Source of the DNA: Apostichopus parvimensis
Lineage: Eukaryota; Echinodermata; Holothuroidea; Aspidochirotida; Stichopodidae
Reading direction: 5' to 3'
Assembly (NCBI GenBank): GCA_000934455.1
Contig: KN883338.1
Span: forward strand, 37,485 to 101,484
Length of the DNA stretch: 64,000 nt
The translations under genes and the position numbers were made by a program. Below, in pieces: positions 39,807 through 52,600 of the stretch. Within the stretch, counting starts at the first letter, position 1, and every line of letters begins with the position of its first letter. The notes beneath the pieces are model-generated. The model ran no database searches. It was not told where the DNA came from and was given only the letters and a program-made list of their open reading frames with translations.

Positions 39807-42800
39807 TTACACAGCGGTGCTTTGAACTAAGGACGTCGTTTCGTCCTGACTACTCTTTACCCACTTTCCTTCTTCAAAGTGTAGGTTGAAGGCCTCATCA
39901 TCTTGTTTGCGATTGACTGCGAAATAAATGACAACCATGTTTGTATTTATTATTATCCTCTCATCATGTACATATTAAGTTTGATGTTCCAGTCGTGAAT
40001 AAATTAGCTTATAGACCATCGGCGAAATTAAATGTGTCTTTCAGTAACATTTTCACCTTTCACGGTTTAATTTGAAATTATGTGACAGGCACATATGTCG
40101 TGACGGTAGTATGAAGACGAGGGTGTCTGAGTATTTTGTCTTGCCTGATTTGCCGATAATACCATTGGTCTCACAAACTATCTGATTGTCATATGGCCTA
40201 ATAGACTATATTCATTAATAACAAAACAAACAGATGAAACACCCAGATATGGACTTAACGTACGTTATTCGTCATCAGAAGTTGAAATATCCTTAACCGT
40301 ATCTGAAAACAAGCGGCAAAGTGCAACTTCTATTGTAGCTGTGGTTTCATGGTAAACATTATACATTTTGCTCAAATAATTATGGTGAATATTACAATTA
40401 AGTATTGAGGCAATGAATCTATGTAAATACTTAAGCCTAAGGATACTTTAAGTGAATCATCTAAGACAGTACACTGAATGCACTGTATATTACGTGACTT
40501 ACCAGTAAGCTTTATTTCTCCTTCAGATGTCTGACGAATTGAGGTCAATTGGTTTTTGGAAAATGTCTCTGGCACAACGCTGTCAATAAAACTAGTAAAA
40601 AATAAAAATACAGTTAGAGGGCTTATTATATGAAATGACTGCATTGTTCAAGTGATGCTATAAACAAAATATCAATTCATATATTCAAATTTTAGTAACC
40701 AAGGGCTCGACCTTTTTGGCCAAGAGAATCTAAGAGAAATTTTGTGGCACTATCATTTTCAACTAATAATTAACTTTGTTAACGAGAGAATAAAATAATT
40801 TTGGATAAATATATTGCTGTATTCCAATTGTGGCATGAATAGATATGTGTAGAAGATAGTATTTGTATTTTATCGTCTGTGCTTCTACTGTATTGAAAGG
40901 TTAAGTGTGGAATTTATGGTTGTAAACGCACTATCCAAATCTAAAGATTTATGTGATTAATAAGTCAGGTATGTTAGATAAAAAAATCTCCATCCAGTAG
41001 AAGTTGTAACAGAACGGTTTTCCTGTTTTTTTATTATGCAGTCTTTCAACGTGTGAGTCCCGATACTCTAACCGATTACATTAAATATATCGTTGGCCAC
41101 CAAAGGCAAACTAGTAATATTTCTATATCAATTTGTATATGAGAATGAATGTCTGTTGTAGACCAGCTCTACATTGATGATCGTCGGTATCGTACCAGCT
41201 TAATTGTTGAGCATATTTGGGGACAGCGTTTATCATGTAATTATATTAACAGACTAGTACAGTACGAAATAGAACAAGTTGTTTTACTTTCAGTTACCGA
41301 CATGTTACAATAAGCACTTGCTATTGTGACATAAAAGTTGAAATGAACGTATAGCCCGGTTACACGTCCAACTTTAAGCTCTCAGGAATGTTAAAAAATT
41401 TCATTAAGGCCTAGATCATGAGAATTGCCTACTTTTATACTAGATCACTTACTTTATTGTTAAAGTTTGGGTTAAAAATCTCCTGACGAGACTGATGAAC
41501 TGCTGATCTTCTAGCCGAACATTCTGGAACGTCAGCTCCTTCTCCACGTTTGGTAAATTACAGCTATCCAATGACGATGGATAACCATCACAGAATGTCA
41601 ATGTACTGACCGTAATCTGCTTTAAAAATAAAAGCATTATTGTTCAGAAATGTTACTTTGACAAGTTGTTTTCGTTTAAACGACTGTAGCGTTCTCCTAC
41701 GTTAAGCTGATATGTTTATGACTTTACCAGAATATAAAATGCACTCCGCGTTATTGTTCTGTGCCGTGACAATATGAAGATTGGAGTAATATTTTAAGAT
41801 CTCTTCAACAAGGCGTCCATATATTCTGAGTTGTCACTGTCACCTAAATCAGGAGTCATGAACACCTCTAGTGCCAACCATTTCCGAAGCTATCACTATC
41901 TCAGTGTTCAATGTTATATTTGAATCTAATCTGTGCTTGAAATTACGCTGATAAATTGGAATTGTAATGTTATTTTGCAACATAGTTTCCTTATTCTGGA
42001 CTTGTATTACTTTGTATTGAATTTTGCGATAGTAGCTGCCTATATAATTTGCTTTTCGCTTACTGAACAATACATAATATCAATATTGATATACTTACGT
42101 TTGCTCCCATGTACCTGGTACACACATCTTTTACTAAGCTCATATTCTCTTCATCGTTGACATTCGTAAACAACAGGTCCTTTCCTTCAAAAATGTTTCG
42201 TATTTGTTTACTATTCTCTTCATCCTTACACAATTCAAATAATGTCCATAAGAGTTGGAAATGCTTAGTTTGAACCAAGTGTATCTTATCAGTATCAATA
42301 TGTAAAATACTTTCCATGAAACTCTTTAAGTCTGTCTGTGTTTGCAACCCATTTCGGTATTTCGGTATCAAATAATTTGATGCGAATGCACGAAACACTA
42401 GTGGACTTTGTGTAAACAAATTATAGTCCTTAAAATGTTCACAGTGATTCTTCCAAGACGATTCAATGGATTCCGGTAAGCTTGACTCTTGAGACAGTAG
42501 ACGGCTCTCCTCACCGATATCTTTAGTTTCTTCGAATTCATTTCCGTTAAACTTTACCATTTGCTGCAATACAGTTTTTCTTTGTTCCTTGTTGAAACCA
42601 TGCAATATAACTTTGTTATACCGTCTACTAACTTTGATGGTATTAGGTTGACGACACGTTACCCAGACCTTTAACTTCTTGAAGTTATCTAAATTATTTA
42701 GCATGTAATTGTCTGCAGATAAACTGTTTGTTTTGCTTTGTGTGTCACTTTTGGAATTGCCTTTTTCTAAATCCTTGATATCGTTGTTTTCCAAAGTCAA

Positions 42801-45800
42801 GTTAGCAAGTCCATCAAGAAGCAATAGACATTCACGCTCTTGCAAAATAATGGAAAGAGACTCAACTGATTGGAACTGTCCATCCATAGATTTCACCACC
42901 TCTTCTAAAATACAGGCTTTCTTGCAGAAAGGTTTTAGTTTGATATATATCACGATTGCATTCTGCAGAATTTCCCCTTTTGCCCAACGTATTGCCACTT
43001 GCTGAAATATATACGTCTTGCCAAATCCTACTTTACCGGTAAATATTACACAATCACTGTTGTTGAAGAATGATTCCTGAAGTATATCGTCACTGGTTGC
43101 ACCCTCTACATCCTCCTCTGAAGTCTTAATCACGCAATCACACACCGCGTAAGAGGAATTAACACCAACATTGAATTTATCCAAATAGTACTTCTTCAAG
43201 GCGTCATTCAATGGATCTGTGCAAAGAAAAAAATAAGTGATTACGTAATTATTATGAAGGCTGCTTCGATAATATTTTAATGGATTTTTTTGGTAAGGAA
43301 TTACTGTCTTAAGCTGATAAAAATACTTATTTTGCAAATGTATTGATAACAGTAATATAAACTTCATGATTAACTTCATATGTGTCAAATGTGGTTAACC
43401 AGTGATACACTGCTAACTTAATTTTATTTCTATTTTTTATTCTTGATGCATGTAAGAACTTTAAGTTTACATAGGCGATTCGTCAAATTGATATATCTGA
43501 CAGAAATGTTCATGTCATGCGACAAACATGTGTACTACAGTTCTTCAGTCATTACTAGTAGTTTGTTTTTCATTTTCTAGTTTATGATAACACAAAATGC
43601 ACCTGATCAAAGTAAGTCGTATAGTGTGACTTCAATGATTTAACAACTGACGAGTTAATCAGAGATAAAGTCAAATAAAGAAGAAAATTTACTAATGGAT
43701 GTATTCAATCTAACTGTGTAATGTCCGGTTATCATGATATTGTTACGAAAATAGTAAATTTGTTCTAAGTTTACACCAGACATCCAATCTATACCAAATA
43801 ACACAAAAGCAATACATTTTAAAATTCTGTTCCCATTCATACCGCGGTATTTTTATTTGGAAGCTCAACTGAGGATGCAAATTAACAAAAAATATAGTTG
43901 ATTATTTCTTGTTAACATAAATGCCATACACAGGTCTATATGAATCAATATATGAATGGTACATACTTCTGAAATTTGGTACACGATTTATCCCATCCAC
44001 GGGGATATTCAGGCTCAAGACATTGACATTTGATATTAATAAATTGATTAGATAAAACAAATTGGAAATCTTACTAGAATTCTCTCTTTGATGCCTCTTC
44101 CATAAACAAAAACAAACTAGCACCATAGAAACGATGAAGATAATGCCAACGATTATGACCAGCGTAGAATACGGAAGGATTAGAAAGGGACGAGACGTTA
44201 CCAAAGCTGATGGAAGTACCGTTGAAGAGTGATCATCAACGCCGTCTTCCGACGGACAGGGATCTAAATAAAGAGAACACTTAGGCTTGAAATGTTCGTG
44301 TATTCAATAGATGTGCATACACATTGAGAATGATTAAAGTAGCAAAACAAATTAAAATTTCCTCAAGCCAAAGCTAGGCATATTCAATTATATGCAGAGT
44401 AGTTTCTTTGAGTATTCCTATTTAACTAATAGTAGAACTGGTATATTTAAAAAAAAATTACTACCCATCAACTTAACTTAAATTCTTAGATGTCACATTT
44501 TAGTTTACTCGACTATGGTAGTTTCATATTCATCCATTAAATCTAATTCAGAAAAAAAGAAGAGGTATAAAGCAAATTCTCTGTATTTAAGTTCAAAATG
44601 TTACACCAGTACTTGGTTAACGACAAACTAAGAATGCCTTGTGTGTTCAAGATTATTTGATATCATTTTAATAGTTAATAGATGATCAAGACAAACTCAC
44701 CACTTTTTAATTCAATATTACTGTCAGAACGCTGCATAAAATGTACATCTCCTTGGGCCAGGCATCTGATTTCTGCAAACCCATCACAAGCTGACACTGT
44801 GTATTCGGCAGATATGTATGTGTTCCATGTACCAAATACATTACCAACGTGTGAAATTAGTTCTTTTGGTGTGAATTGGAGCCTGTTGATATTAATTATC
44901 TCCCATCGAAGAAATAGTTGAGGGCGGGATCCGCTAACTCTACATATTAGCTTACCAGTTTGGTTTATCCGTAGGCCGCAAGTTGAACATGAGCTACAAC
45001 CACTTATTTTTGGACATTCCTGCTGCGGACGAACTGAAAATATAATCACCTATTCAATATCATACTAATACGTTTCAAGTTCATTCAAGAATGTTAACAT
45101 GCGGTACATAAACATATACATGCATATGCAGAAAGTTTTGTTTAGACTGAAATACCTTAATTGCTGAACTGTTCTTCTTTCTTCAATAATTCAGTTTTAA
45201 TAAAAATTTTATTCCCTCATAAAACCGATAGCTATAACTTCATTGATTGATTTTTGAAAATCAAACTATGTATTGCAGCATCTGCTATTAGTCTGACGAT
45301 TGCCTGATGCTTTAATATACTAACGGACTTTAAGAATCAGCATACATATGTTGTAAATAATTAGCACTCCATTTGTTCCATACTGTGCCGGGAATGTCCA
45401 ATACGTGGAGATTATGTTCAATCACACCAATTTGTATTTGGAGCAGTACATGTTACCTGTTATTTGTATGGTGATTTGTTCTTGGTGGAAATTTTCTAGC
45501 GAAAAATAAGTAACAACGGTGTAATTGCCTTCATCTTCTAAATGCGCATTCGAAATTAACATTTGGCCTTCAAAATTGATATCAAATCGAACGTCGTCAT
45601 ATAATGTGCCAGATTTTTGGTCATTCGCTAACACCAGGATTGGTTTTGTACTGGATGGAGGTCCGTTATACCAAAACACCTCTGTTGGCACTTCAGTTGA
45701 ACTGCACCCAATCGTTGCATTGTGGCATTTCTCGATTTGGTAAGTTGATTGGCAAGCCATTTTCACACCTACATGCAAACGTAATAAAACCGCTTAAAAA

Positions 45801-46325
45801 TTCATTATATTTTTACGAACATTAGATTAAGTATAATTGATTTATTGAAAACCCTGTCGAGCCTTACAACTAGAATGGCAACATTCTAACGTTTATTTTC
45901 ATCACAAAGCATAATAAATAGTGTAATATTTCATGCATTGGACTGTAAACATGTGCACCAACTGACCAAGCTACTGATATCGCTAGTGAAATCCAGATCA
46001 CGCTGCGTATCATTATTAAGAAGCAACATATCATTCCCATTTATGAAGACGATGAACAAATGTCTCGAAATTGTTGCTAATGTCAAATTTACTGATTTGC
46101 AATAAAATCAGAAGTACTCTGCAATATGAGCAACATGTATTAATGTATTGATGTCACTGACAGATGCTTAATTAAGATTGTTATTCCCTAGCAGTGTGGT
46201 AATTACGAACGCCATCCTTGATATCATCGAATACAAAGTAAGTTATACTTACCTATGAAAGTATCTAATGCAATGAGCAGGAAGAACCACGTTTTGTAGG
46301 TTGCATTAAACCTCTTCATTTTCAT
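39807..46325 (-). CDS. Gene B: Ig-Ig-transmembrane-NACHT receptor, intact frame
   Basis: Eight exons: 46253-46325, 45457-45768, 44701-45033, 44075-44263, 42099-43216, 41453-41616, 40503-40591 and 39807-39916. Together they give 2388 bases, exactly 796 codons including the stop. Parts: signal peptide (MKMKRFNATYKTWFFLLIAL), Ig1 (about 25-128: HNATIGC, VFWYNG, LEDEGNYTVV), cysteine-rich Ig2 (129-239: CSSCSTCGLRINQTGKLIC, GFAEIRCLAQ), a DPCP stalk, a helix near 272-294, then NACHT (303-675), two leucine-rich-like exons (LPNVEKELTFQNVRLED) and a tail with FEEGKWVK. Ig1 (312) and Ig2 (333) exons have the same lengths and phases as gene A; the last exon shares the F.E.G.W pattern. An alternative start two codons downstream would keep the signal peptide. 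Predicted type I membrane protein with a cytoplasmic NACHT; no death or CARD domain precedes it. Divergent from gene D. Confidence 0.87.
42099..43216 (-). CDS. NACHT exon of gene B
   Basis: The P-loop is TGKVGFGKTY (about residues 362-371). Walker B is CLLLLDGLANL (aspartate near 437) with an alanine-asparagine pair where gene A has SD and many NLRs carry a second acidic residue. Sensor-1 is LKVWVTCRQPN, then VILHGFNKEQRKTV, and TQSPLVFRAFASNYL matches the helical part after NACHT. The exon ends at MGAN before GTAAGT in phase 0, as does the gene A exon. It is 631 bases shorter than in A because the hydrophilic insert is missing. The nucleotide-binding motifs look complete; hydrolysis may be altered if the second acidic residue matters. 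Confidence 0.88.
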
Positions 46326-48255
46326 ATCTATATGGAAGAACGATAAACTTAGACAATTTGTGTTTGAAATAATAAAAATATGTTGTAATCGTATCAGTTT
46401 ACTAGGACTGTTGTCAATGTACATGTATTTGCAGTATTGACGCATTGGATGATGTTTTACATAAAATCAAGTTTGGTCAAGTAATTTGCAAGTTCACTCA
46501 AATAAAAAATTCTGCCCAAGCTATAACTGTAGCTGAATAATTAGCCTACAGAAGTTAAAATTGCAACAAATTACTTCTTATTGGTAAATAAATAACTTGA
46601 CTAGACCGTGGTATCTTTTATTATATGTTATGGTGTGTTACAATACTTTATTTAAAATAACCTCCTTTCAAGATGAAAGATGTTGCCTGACACACAAATC
46701 AGCAAAAAAAAGTGAATAAGATGATATCTTCACTTTCTAATTCACAATAGTTGACGTACTTTCTATTACGTATTGCCAGTACTGTTACATCTACCCCCTA
46801 ATGTTTGAAAATGAACTTTAAATCCATAATTTCAGTACGTTTTTATTTTGCTAAGACAAAAAAGGAATACAACTTTCCGAAGTTGAGTAAGATTGGTCAA
46901 TAAGAGCTTGTTACTTCAAATACTGAAAAATGAAAAAAATTAGTCTACTGTGGGATGTGACTCAAGTCAAGTTGTTTTGTGGTTTTTCACTCGTCAAAAA
47001 AAATTAGACTATAGGCGAGCTGAATCGTAGTCAAAGACTTGACGTGTACATCGGAAATCTTGAATTCTTATTTTATAAATGCATGATGAATGATTACTAT
47101 TTGCTCATTAATAAGTTAGTAGTGTCATCAAAGCGCAAACCAAACCAATATCATTGGTTTTTACATAATGCAGGGGCGTATCCAGGATTTTCTTAACTAG
47201 GGGGCGCGAATTACTATCTAAGCGGAGCGCCACCATCGGTTGGCGCGCAGCGTACTAGAAAATTTTTAGTTTTGATACCACCCAGATCACCGGAAATGGC
47301 ACTTCTCGGGCTTGAAAATGACCATCCAGATGTACACTTTTTGTCTGAGAACCAAGTATTTCCCGATAGTTTTTTTTTCCATCCATAACCTTTTTGAAGA
47401 TTGTCACCGTCACAAATCATGTTCGACCATGTCCTGTGGATCATTGCTTTTGTAGGTGATTCTACGTCGCGGCCCACAATATCCGTCAGGCCCACTTTTC
47501 AAGGTTCCAATCCCATTATTTGTTCAGAATTTGAAAATGTACATTTCTCGTGAATAAACTCACTTCAAAACATACCCATAATGTTGCACAAAATTTCATC
47601 TATGGACAACCAATATAGAAAAACCTCCTTCAACCCCTAACAGACCGGTCAAAATTGAAATTGACATTAACATGTTGTTTTTTTGGGGGCATGTCGGACA
47701 GTTTTGAGGCTGTTCATCCTGGAACGCCATTTTCATGCTCACTGATATGATGTGATATCTGCTGTTTGCTTTACAAATTCGAACAGGCGCGTAGCGAGGA
47801 ATTTGCCAAGGGAGGGGCGAAGCCTGTAGGCAAATTATCTAAGCGTAGCGCCACCATAAGTTGGCGCTAAGCGTAGAAGAACATTTTGGCCGAACATGCC
47901 TCCCAGATCGCTGGAAATGGCACTACCCATGACCATTTGTTGGCGTGAAGCGTACAAGTAAATTTTGGCCAAAAATGTCCCCCCCCCCCCCAGATTGCTG
48001 GAAACGACACTTCCCAGGCCTTGTAAGTTGCATCTAAGCACTTTCTATTTTGAACTTACTAGCGATATCATAAAAAAAAATATGCTGAAGGAGGGGGGGG
48101 CGGTCGCCCCCTTCCCGAAATGCGTCATGTTCCCCGACGACACGGTCGAGTTCGAGACCAGCCACAGTTGGTTTCATAGCACAATTCTACAATTGTTTAA
48201 GGCTTATATACACACACGCGTTACGATAGACCATATATAGTATATATATATAGAT

Positions 48256-48305
48256 NNNNNNNNNNNNNNNNNNNNNNNNNNNNNNNNNNNNNNNNNNNNN
48301 NNNNN
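48256..48305. other. Assembly gap (50 N)
   Basis: Fifty N directly after a short TA-rich run, inside the hAT-like block. Confidence 1.
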
Positions 48306-48434
48306 TGAGAGAGGAGAAATGGAAACGTCAAAAAATGGTGTAAGGGGTAGGGTGAGGCACACGCCCCTTCCGAAATCCTTGATCCGTCACTGGCTACCCT
48401 GTGTATATAATAGGGACCAGCGCTGTAATGATGT

Positions 48435-48600
48435 CACTGTTCCTCTTTCTCTTCCCGGTGTCTTGGCGTTTTTTTCTACTCCCTCTTTTTCTCCTTTTTC
48501 TCTCTTTCTTCTTTTTCTTTTCCCTTCCTTCCTCTCCTCCTCCTCTTTTTTCCCCTCTTTTTTCCTTTTCTTCTCTTTTTTTCTCTCCTCTTTTTCTTAC
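48435..48600. repeat. Polypyrimidine tract
   Basis: About 160 bases of almost pure C and T on the plus strand. It creates Phe/Leu/Ser-rich frames on one strand and Lys/Arg/Glu-rich frames on the other, neither of which is a gene. Confidence 0.9.
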
Positions 48601-49626
48601 CCGGGGCGCGCGCCCCAACGCCCCCCCCCCCCTGGATACGCGCCTGTAATATAAGTACATGTGATTAACAACTTTTTCACTGGTCAGGACTAAAATTGTA
48701 CTTCACAAAGCTGCAGACGTGGGGCAAGTGTAATTATGACATCATTGATGCACTTTATTGATTACACTTTAGTTGATAACAAATGTTTTGTATAATATAA
48801 TATGACAAGTTGTAAACGTGGCATAATGATGCTTAAGTTGTCACGCTGTCTACACGTTTCCTTGGGAATATGAAGAAAAATATCAAATTACGATATCACG
48901 CATTATTACTATTCTAGGAGATCTCCCACAGAGAGCTATAATTTCTTATAAATGTTGGGAGTTGTTTGAAACGAACCACATTATTATTTATTATAAAGAT
49001 GTTTTGTTTGTCCCTTACTGATCAAATAACAAGACGTCGTAAATCGAACTAATAGAAGTTACATAAATATAACATCATCAGTGCACTTATGATTAATAGA
49101 TTTGTTTTTGTACCCCTCAGCCAAATATGGTTTATTTTAATTTGCTTATATAGTATGTTTCATGCATGATTGTCATATGTTCTGTATTTAAAACAGTTAT
49201 TTGCTTGTCTATCAAAGGTATATAATAAACCTCTGCCTCAATGCGTTTTTCTTGCTATACAATAACATATTGTTGAAACGTCCTTATACCAACATTTGTG
49301 CAAAATGCATTAACATCATTCTTAAGCAATTAATAACTATCGCCATGTTGTCTTGGCCACAATTCCATAACAGATGTGGCTACTCTAGAGAAGAGGAAAA
49401 ACAACAAGCGTAATTCCATTTTAGATTAAGTGCAATGTAGAACTATCTGTGGTTTGAGTTCCTTTAATGCATTATTGTGATGTCAAATTGGAAGTCTATT
49501 ACAGGTAGCCGTAGAGTCATACTGATTTTACTTTCATGATTAACTTCCGCATATCAAACTGCCTTAGTTTATAATTATTATAATCAATCCACACCTGCAA
49601 CTGTTGAGAACTAAAAGTATCATCTA

Positions 49627-52600
49627 ATGAGAATGTTTTCGTCCGTTCAAGTTCTATTTTTCTTTTTGCTTACGCTTGTTCTTCTTGTGAAAGGTAAATA
49701 TTATTGGCAAAACCGATTTAGTAGTAATATGTTTCCTTTTCAGAATGACTATTTCCCTTTTTTTTCATATTGCAGGAGAGACGCGAAATGACTTTATTTG
49801 TAGCAGTAAGGAAAGCTCTACAAATAGTAACTTTGTCGACTGTAAATGTTTACGCAATTCTTCAAATTGTTTAATTTGCAAAGCGTCAAAAGAAGGAGAT
49901 AACGTTTCGTGGTACAATGACGGGAAAAAAAATATATTAGCTAAGGACTCGTTTGCAGTATCCACACAAGAAACCGTTGAGCTAAACCGTTGTAGCTTGT
50001 TAAATTATTCTTTGAAGATAACTACGCCCTGCAGTGAAGAAAACCAAGCGATGTACTCTTGTCGCCGTAGAAATCTGACAGTTACAAAGTTCTTCTTGAC
50101 ATTACAAGGTAAATTACTCAGTTCTGTCACATGCATGGTTTAAGAGGGAATTCATGCATTTATTTGCTTTTAATTTGCCTTTTGTGTTTTTAAGTTTAAT
50201 ATTTCATAAACTCAAAAAAATAAACTTCAAATGATTTCTTCTGTTCACATTTGAACAGTCAGCCCAGTTGTCTTATTGAATGGAGTTAACGTGACAGGTG
50301 CTAATGATACTGCCTAATAATAATAATGCAACTATTCAATGCAAAGTTATAGACACAGTTTTACCCATTTCAATTACATGGTACGTGAAAGAAAAAATGT
50401 GCCTAAAATACAAAATATATTATTTTTGCTAGTTAAACTTAGAAGCAAGACATTAGGCGAAACTTGTCAATGACAAATATACCATTACCCCAAATTAGTA
50501 GAACCCAACATTTTCTGCATTGGAGTAAAAACCTTTCTAAGAAGCGAAAACTTACAACCTCCAAATTACGATAACAAAATAACTTATAATACTTCTAGTT
50601 AGGTTGGAAAAACGACTAGACTCACATATCGCGCCCATTTAGCATTTGCAACTGTGTATGTATGCAATCTCGTTATTACGAGTAAAGGTAGTTTACTTCA
50701 TTACTTCATTTCGAATAATAACATTTATAATCATTAATAATTACAATATTTGGAAACTGTATGGGGTATGTCATAATAAACACGATCAAACAAAAATATG
50801 TGCTACGATTTATTTCTGGGGCTGACAGTAGACAATCAGTTTTAAATAGATTCATTCACAATGCTATGAACACACATTCTCAATTTGCCCGGGCCAATTT
50901 TGTGACCCGAATTCCTGATCGAAATAGTTTCATCCTTTTAAGGATAAGTTTTATCCATTCCCGTATACAATTCAACCATTCCCCATTCAATTTCGTTAGT
51001 CATAGTATAATTTCATGTAATGTTCCTAATTAGAACGTAGCGCGTGATGCTATTGGCTGACAATCATCATGTGACAAAAGCTTGCTTGTTTTGAGTGCCG
51101 CGCACGTATGCTTTTCGTACACGGTCGTACTCTGACGCCATCTTTTCGCGACTTTGCCTTCACGAAATACTGTAATGGATCCCGTAGAGGCAAAATTGCT
51201 TCGATGGGGATTGGAGAAGTACGTAAAGAATTTTAAAGGTGAGTCATTAGACATTTTCAATTGCGTTTGTTGTGTTAATCATACGCAATAAAATTAGTGA
51301 TGTGAGAAGCTATGCTCACGGGCGTACCGAGGCCTAGAGTTATAGAATTTAAGTTAATAACATGTAGCGTGTGGTGTATAAATTGTATAACGCAAGGAAG
51401 GTTTTTGGTTGCCTGTACTGCACAGTGTACTACATTACTGTATGCATACACAACATTATGCAATATTACGAAGCCTCTACGGTGCTACTGGACAAGCATT
51501 ATTACTGTATGGTGGGTTCTTATTTTGTGCTATTTTGCCACACATTGGATTGTAACTTCACGATATCTATTTTGAATGACATGGGTTAGGTAATAAAGGG
51601 TTCCCGTTAATTTCAGGACTCGTTAGTTTCCTCTCCTGAAAATCGTGAGGCCTAGTTTTCTACCCTAATAACAATACTGTACTGCCCCCTAAAACATGGG
51701 ACGGAAAGTATACATTCTTAAAGCAGCATTTTGCGTTGGGTCGCTTTTTTCCACCTTTTTGTCATGTGCATCGATTTTTTTACATGTATCAATCATAAAA
51801 CAGCAAACTAAGATACCATCCAAGTTTCACCCAGCCAAGAGCGTTAATTGGCGAGTAATTAACGATTTCTGTCGATAACGAGTACAAATGTCTCCGACAA
51901 AGTTTTCATTTCTCCAAATCCACTAGTTTGAATTGCACCAATCAGTGAATAGTATGTTTATTCATGAGCATTTTGCGTTTGGTCGCCGTTTTCTACTTTT
52001 TTGACATGTCCATCGAGTTTTTTACATACATCAAATCACAAAACAGCAAACTAAGATATTAGCCAAGCTTTTCCCTGCCAAAAACGTTAATTGGCGAGTA
52101 TTCCACATACAAAATTAATCGCATTCAGTTCCCCAAACCCACTCGTTTGAATTCAACCAATCAGAGCCGAGGTTTAGTTATGAGGCGTTGCTAAAAATAG
52201 ATTCAAGACTTTGCGTTGGTACAACCAGGGAGTTGTTATGGAACTCCCTGCTACAACTGCCATATAGACTGTACACAAATCACGCATGGTGTTGTATTAC
52301 GTATTGGTCAATGACGTTCGTAGTGTTTAAATATTCATATTATGGGCGAGGTTTATTGGGATCCCAACGGAAAATATCTTGGAGAAAAACAAAGTTGAAA
52401 GTTGCAAATTTTTCGACATTTATGCCACCATTTGAAGTTAGATTTAAATAGATAAGCTAGTTATGTATGTCGTTATGGCATAGTGGAGTCAGTGAGGTTG
52501 AGAAAAATCATAGAAAACGACGCAAAATGCTGCTTTAAGAAAGGAAAACCGTGTTTTTTTGTTAGGGGAGGAATGTATCTTTTTTCAGGAGAGGAAGATC

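Larger units (their letters stand above)
47171..48646. mobile_element. Nested hAT-like non-autonomous elements
   Basis: The left end CAGGGGCGTATCCAGG (47171) and the right end, which reversed reads CAGGCGCGTATCCAGG (48631-48646), form imperfect terminal inverted repeats. Inside is a second left end, CAGGCGCGTAGCGAGG at 47784, and another right end that reversed reads CAGTGACGGATCAAGG (to 48392). The string AAGCG.AGCGCCACCAT..GTTGGCGC and related text occurs near 47219 and 47825, with a further partial copy near 47940. No transposase is visible. I could not identify an 8-bp target duplication, so hAT is assigned from end sequence style only. A 50-N gap cuts the block. Confidence 0.6.
46326..49626. 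promoter_or_regulatory. Divergent intergenic region between genes B and D
   Basis: The start codons of B (minus) and D (plus) are 3.3 kb apart. About 1.5 kb of this is a block of hAT-like repeats (47171-48646), so the ancestral spacer was probably nearer 1.8 kb. No other gene is supported. The promoter call rests on gene geometry only. Confidence 0.45.

Noticed and set aside
43655-44040. Frames just downstream of the gene B transmembrane exon
   Set aside because: They lie in the intron between the GTAAGA donor at 44074 and the NACHT acceptor at 43217; no phase-compatible extra exon was found.
48319-48660. Three overlapping frames of 82-111 codons on both strands
   Set aside because: Produced by the polypyrimidine tract and by the end of a hAT-like repeat.
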